From contig JAJYAR010000076.1 in the NCBI GenBank assembly GCA_021779435.1, positions 1-8,955 on the forward strand: a stretch of 8,955 nt of DNA, in the 5' to 3' direction. Positions within the stretch are counted from its first letter, which is position 1. Every line of letters begins with the position of its first letter. Position numbers and translations under genes: made by a program. Below are positions 7,019 through 8,955 of this stretch, one piece after another. The notes below the pieces were generated by a model, which saw only the letters and a list, made by a program, of their open reading frames with translations, did not search any database and was not told the DNA's origin. Source of the DNA: a bacterium (GTDB lineage: Bacteria > Verrucomicrobiota > Verrucomicrobiae > JAJYAR01).

Positions 7019-7336
7019 ATGTACTGGGCTTCGCTTCTGATCGCCTCCGTTTTCGAGATCGTCTGGGCCGTCGGACTCAAATACACGGCCGGCTTCACGC
7101 GGTTCTGGCCGAGTGTACTGGTCGTTGTCGCGGCTGTCGCCAGCATGATTCTGCTCGCGCAGGCAGCCCGCGGCCTGCCTATCGGGACTGCGTACGCGGT
7201 GTGGACCAGCATCGGCGCCGCAGGGACGGCGATCGCCGGCATGATCCTTTTTGGAGAGAGCGCGTCGCTGCCGCGCCTGCTGTGCCTCGGCTTGATCCTG
7301 GCAGGCGTTGCCGGTCTCAAGTTCTTCACGAAATAG
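7019..7336 (+). CDS. gdx: Guanidinium exporter of the SMR family (Gdx, formerly SugE)
   Basis: The 105-residue product has the four-helix layout and length of small multidrug resistance transporters, which work as antiparallel dimers in the inner membrane and exchange protons for substrate. The essential glutamate is Glu13. Residues that mark the guanidinium-export branch are all in place: Trp16, Ser42, Tyr59 and Trp62, the same positions as in the studied Gdx-Clo protein. [11 protein letters not shown] (13-23) and [11 protein letters not shown] (53-63) are the family blocks. Approximate membrane helices are 4-21, 32-49, 57-77 and 84-101. This supports guanidinium export rather than the broad-drug EmrE/Qac branch. 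Gdx normally works as a homodimer, and no partner SMR gene is adjacent. The start at 7019 matches the family N-terminus but has no Shine-Dalgarno, and a structured leader precedes it. Confidence 0.93.
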   Translation: MYWASLLIASVFEIVWAVGLKYTAGFTRFWPSVLVVVAAVASMILLAQAARGLPIGTAYAVWTSIGAAGTAIAGMILFGESASLPRLLCLGLILAGVAGLKFFTK

Positions 7337-7435
7337 GCGTACAGACTGGAGACAGGGCGGACCTTCGCCGGCGAGCGCTCGCGCCCCGCATCGAATCTCG
7401 TTTGAGAAGGAGAGGGCCCGCGCTTTACTCGGCGG

Positions 7436-8014
7436 ATGACCGCACCGCTGCCGCGTGGCACCGAAAACACCGGACGCGCCGAACGGCTCTTCATCGCCTT
7501 GACGCTACCGCCGGCCATACGCGACGAGGTTGCCGCGCTCGCCGAACCCATGTCGGGGCTGTCCTGGACCCAACCGGAGCAACTTCACATGACGCTCCGG
7601 TTCCTCGGCGACGTGCCCGAGGCGCAGGTCGGCCCGATGATGGACCGACTCGCAACCGTGCACGTGGAGCCGTTCATCCTTCCGGTGGAGGGCGTCGGCA
7701 CCTTTCCGCCAAATCGTCCGCCTCGCGTGCTCTGGGTCGGCGCCGGCACCGGGCACCCCCGCCTGTTCCAGCTGCGGCAGAAGGTCGACGACGCGGTGCT
7801 GGCCTCCGGAGTCGACATGGACGTGAGGACCTTCCATCCCCACATCACGATCGCGCGCTGCGGAGCGGAGCTGAGTCCCGCGTTTCCCCAATGGTTGCAC
7901 CGGCATGCGGAGTTCGCGGCTGCGTCCTTTCGGGTGGAGGCCTTCGACCTCCATGCCAGTGAGCTGCGACCCTCCGGCGCGATTCACACGCTGAAGCGAC
8001 ACTTCACGCTCTGA
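7436..8014 (+). CDS. thpR: RNA 2',3'-cyclic phosphodiesterase (2'-5' RNA ligase family)
   Basis: The 192-residue product has the two HxTx motifs of the 2H phosphoesterase superfamily: His51-Met-Thr53 (HMTLRFLGD) and His136-Ile-Thr138 (HPHITIARC). These form the active site that opens 2',3'-cyclic phosphate RNA ends to 2'-phosphates, and in the reverse direction makes 2'-5' linkages. The opening RLFIALTLPPAIRDEVAAL (17-35), VEGVGTFPPNRPPRVLWVG and FDLHASEL segments are all typical of ThpR/LigT, a cytoplasmic enzyme. The start at 7436 leaves 16 residues before RLFIAL, somewhat longer than usual. AAGGAG at 7407-7412 is about 24 bases upstream, too far to serve as its ribosome-binding site; GGCGG lies directly at the ATG. 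No in-frame alternative start is available back to the stop at 7403. It is 99 bases downstream of gdx, with no obvious functional link to it. Confidence 0.93.
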   Translation: MTAPLPRGTENTGRAERLFIALTLPPAIRDEVAALAEPMSGLSWTQPEQLHMTLRFLGDVPEAQVGPMMDRLATVHVEPFILPVEGVGTFPPNRPPRVLWVGAGTGHPRLFQLRQKVDDAVLASGVDMDVRTFHPHITIARCGAELSPAFPQWLHRHAEFAAASFRVEAFDLHASELRPSGAIHTLKRHFTL

Positions 8015-8055
8015 GAGCGAGGACCATTGCACGGCATTCCGCTCACAAACAAAAA

Positions 8056-8080
8056 ACCCGCCGCGTTTTGCGCGGCGGGT
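8056..8080 (-). terminator. Intrinsic terminator of the glycine-zipper gene
   Basis: ACCCGCCGCG (8056-8065) and CGCGGCGGGT (8071-8080) form a perfect ten-base-pair stem with a five-base loop. On the minus strand the stem runs into TTTTTGTTTG (8046-8055), a good U-tract, so it ends the gene that stops at 8103. On the plus strand there is no T-run, but the hairpin could also help separate the convergent thpR transcript. Confidence 0.88.
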
Positions 8081-8102
8081 GTGAGATCAACCAGAAAAAG
8101 TC

Positions 8103-8672
8103 TCAGCGGCGCCAGTGATCACGACCGCCGTAGCCGTAGTTGCCGCCATGGCCGTAGCCTGCATGCCCGTAGCGGGGACCATTGCTGTACTGGACGCTGA
8201 ATCCGACGCGGGGAGGCGGGCAGTACGGCGCAGGGCGCGTGTAGATGACGGCCGGTGCCGGTGCGTACACGACGGCGGGAGCCGGGGCGTACACCACCTG
8301 CGGCGCGGGTTGCGTGTACACAACCTGGGGAGCGGGCTGGGTGTAAACGACCTGCGGAGCGGGTTGCGAATACACGACCTGCGGCTGGGTCTGGCAAACC
8401 GGGGCAGGCTGCGAATAGGTGACCTGCTGCTGCTGGTAATAGCCATTGTCGTAATAGCCCCGGTCATTGTTGGAAACCGCCGCCCCGATGACCGCACCGG
8501 CGATGCCGCCGATGACCGCGCCCTCGGCCCAGCGATCGTTGTTGTGGCCGCCAATCATTCCACCGGCGATTGCGCCGATGACGGCGCCGGGCCCCACAGC
8601 TGAATCAGCCCGGGCCGCTGAGCTGGCGCCGACTGCGAGCGCGAGCGAGAGAGTGACGAGAAGAGTTTTCAT
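8103..8672 (-). CDS. Exported glycine-zipper protein with VVY/PAP tandem repeats
   Basis: The 189-residue product begins with a signal peptide (MKTLLVTLSLALAVGA, cleavage after ARA at residue 22). Two glycine-zipper segments follow, GPGAVIGAIAGGMIGG (27-42) and GAVIGGIAGAVIGAA (51-65), joined by a polar hairpin with HNNDRW. This is the pattern of the glycine-zipper 2TM (17 kDa antigen-like) domains of envelope proteins. Then come a YYQQQQ linker, six tandem units of eight or nine residues of the form QVVYTQPAP (98-149), a Pro/Cys stretch and a Gly/Tyr/His-rich tail. There is no lipobox cysteine. It is probably anchored in, or associated with, the outer envelope with a stiff Pro-rich spacer, but the function is unknown. 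The ATG at 8672 is preferred because it places the signal peptide at the N-terminus; only a weak AGG is upstream. Confidence 0.85.
   Translation of the reverse strand: MKTLLVTLSLALAVGASSAARADSAVGPGAVIGAIAGGMIGGHNNDRWAEGAVIGGIAGAVIGAAVSNNDRGYYDNGYYQQQQVTYSQPAPVCQTQPQVVYSQPAPQVVYTQPAPQVVYTQPAPQVVYAPAPAVVYAPAPAVIYTRPAPYCPPPRVGFSVQYSNGPRYGHAGYGHGGNYGYGGRDHWRR
8226..8381 (-). repeat. In-gene tandem repeats encoding QVVYxQPAP units
   Basis: Six consecutive units are encoded within the glycine-zipper gene: three of nine residues (QVVYSQPAP, then QVVYTQPAP twice), two of eight (QVVYAPAP, AVVYAPAP) and a final AVIYTRPAP. The DNA repeats have a 27- or 24-base period and are similar but not identical, so the array has diverged. 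Copy number could vary by slippage or recombination between strains. Confidence 0.85.
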
Positions 8673-8701
8673 TGCGCCTGTGAGACGACAGCTCTGCCCC
8701 A

Positions 8702-8731
8702 AGTATTCAGACACGGGGAAGATCGTTTTAA
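8702..8731 (-). promoter_or_regulatory. Possible promoter of the glycine-zipper gene
   Basis: On the minus strand TTAAAA (8731-8726) and AATACT (8707-8702) are separated by 18 bases, each matching four of six positions of the sigma-70 -35 and -10 consensus. The -10 lies about 30 bases before the ATG at 8672. It sits in the only A/T-rich patch of the upstream region. The call is weak and based on spacing alone. Confidence 0.3.
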
Positions 8732-8792
8732 AACATTGTCCCATCGTTGGTAACAGATCGAGCTACCCAAGCACCCGGCCGTCCCGGGCAGC

Positions 8793-8817
8793 GGCGGGCC
8801 CAGCGGTCCCGCCCTAC
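8793..8817 (-). repeat. Third GTAG-headed REP-like palindrome
   Basis: Read on the minus strand from 8817, GTAG is followed by a hairpin, GGCGGG (8813-8808) with CCCGCC (8798-8793), extended inside by CC/GG with one A-G mismatch and a three-base loop. It has the same architecture as the elements at 231-314 and 320-390 but a different stem sequence. It lies between the glycine-zipper gene and the next minus-strand gene and could also act in ending the latter's transcript. Confidence 0.45.
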
Positions 8818-8869
8818 CCTAAGCCCCGGGCCCAGGAGTGGCCGGACTGATCACGGTCCCAACGCTCCA

Positions 8870-8955
8870 TTATCTTCCAAGGACTTCCTGCGTTTTGCGG
8901 ACGAGGTCGACGAAATCGCTGCGGTAGTGCCCCGGATCCTCGGCTTGCCGGGCGA
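8870..8955 (-). CDS. C-terminal fragment of an unidentified protein
   Basis: The minus strand is open from the window edge to a TAA at 8872-8870, giving the last 27 residues of a protein: ARQAEDPGHYRSDFVDLVRK followed by TQEVLGR. The codon choice matches the neighbours. 'DPGHYRsdFVdLVR' resembles the C-terminal end of YfbK-like von Willebrand factor A/DUF3520 proteins, which finish with a D-x-x-x-YR-x-[ED]F-x-x-LV helix. The match is short, so this is only a suggestion. No start is in the window. Confidence 0.45.
   Translation of the reverse strand, partial: ARQAEDPGHYRSDFVDLVRKTQEVLGR

Noticed and set aside
7337..7435. Terminator or regulatory element between gdx and thpR
   Set aside because: Only a short palindrome (GCGAGCGCTCGC) and a four-base-pair hairpin near 7396-7407 are present, with no T-run, so neither is strong enough to call.
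8226..8381. CRISPR-like regular repeats
   Set aside because: The period is 24-27 bases without spacers, and the array is in frame within a protein gene, so it encodes peptide repeats.

Overview
This is a GC-rich, gene-dense stretch of an ordinary-looking bacterial chromosome, with seven complete-looking genes in addition to gene fragments at both ends. A probable outer-membrane barrel protein, a lipoprotein and an exported glycine-zipper protein point to a Gram-negative host. Several genes lack a clear Shine-Dalgarno sequence. REP-like palindromes headed by GTAG are present. An XylR-type AraC regulator divergent from xylA, next to a class II aldolase end and an M13 peptidase, would fit Verrucomicrobiota (Opitutales-like). 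A GC-rich gammaproteobacterium is the main alternative. This placement is a low-confidence inference. I see no phage, plasmid, IS, CRISPR, tRNA or rRNA.

Layout. 1-153 is the C-terminal end of a class II aldolase-like gene (+). 154-443 has no gene but holds a cluster of REP-like palindromes and a stem-loop just beyond the M13 gene. 444-2474 (-) encodes a secreted M13 (neprilysin/PepO) zinc peptidase. 2525-3763 (-) encodes a XylR-like regulator, a periplasmic-binding-protein-like sensor fused to an AraC DNA-binding domain. A 106-base divergent control region with an A/T-rich core separates it from xylA (3870-5195, +), a class II xylose isomerase with all its catalytic and metal residues. A candidate terminator and a nested dyad fill 5196-5461. 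5462-6418 (+) encodes a probable outer-membrane beta-barrel protein, followed by a small lipoprotein (6472-6900, +). A structured 118-base leader precedes a Gdx/SugE-type small multidrug resistance transporter (7019-7336, +). thpR (RNA 2',3'-cyclic phosphodiesterase) lies at 7436-8014 (+). A glycine-zipper protein with VVY/PAP tandem repeats is encoded convergently at 8103-8672 (-), ending at a strong terminator. The right edge holds the tail of another minus-strand gene.

How they fit together. The clearest functional unit is xylR/xylA: xylose binding to XylR probably activates xylA, and the fructose-6-phosphate or xylulose branch continues elsewhere, since no xylB is present here. The M13 peptidase follows xylR by only 50 bases with no visible terminator, so it may receive read-through, although no functional link is evident. 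The other genes look like independent housekeeping or envelope functions. I found no convincing new multi-gene system. The most interesting non-coding signals are the paired hairpins against the gdx start codon and the GTAG-headed palindromes.
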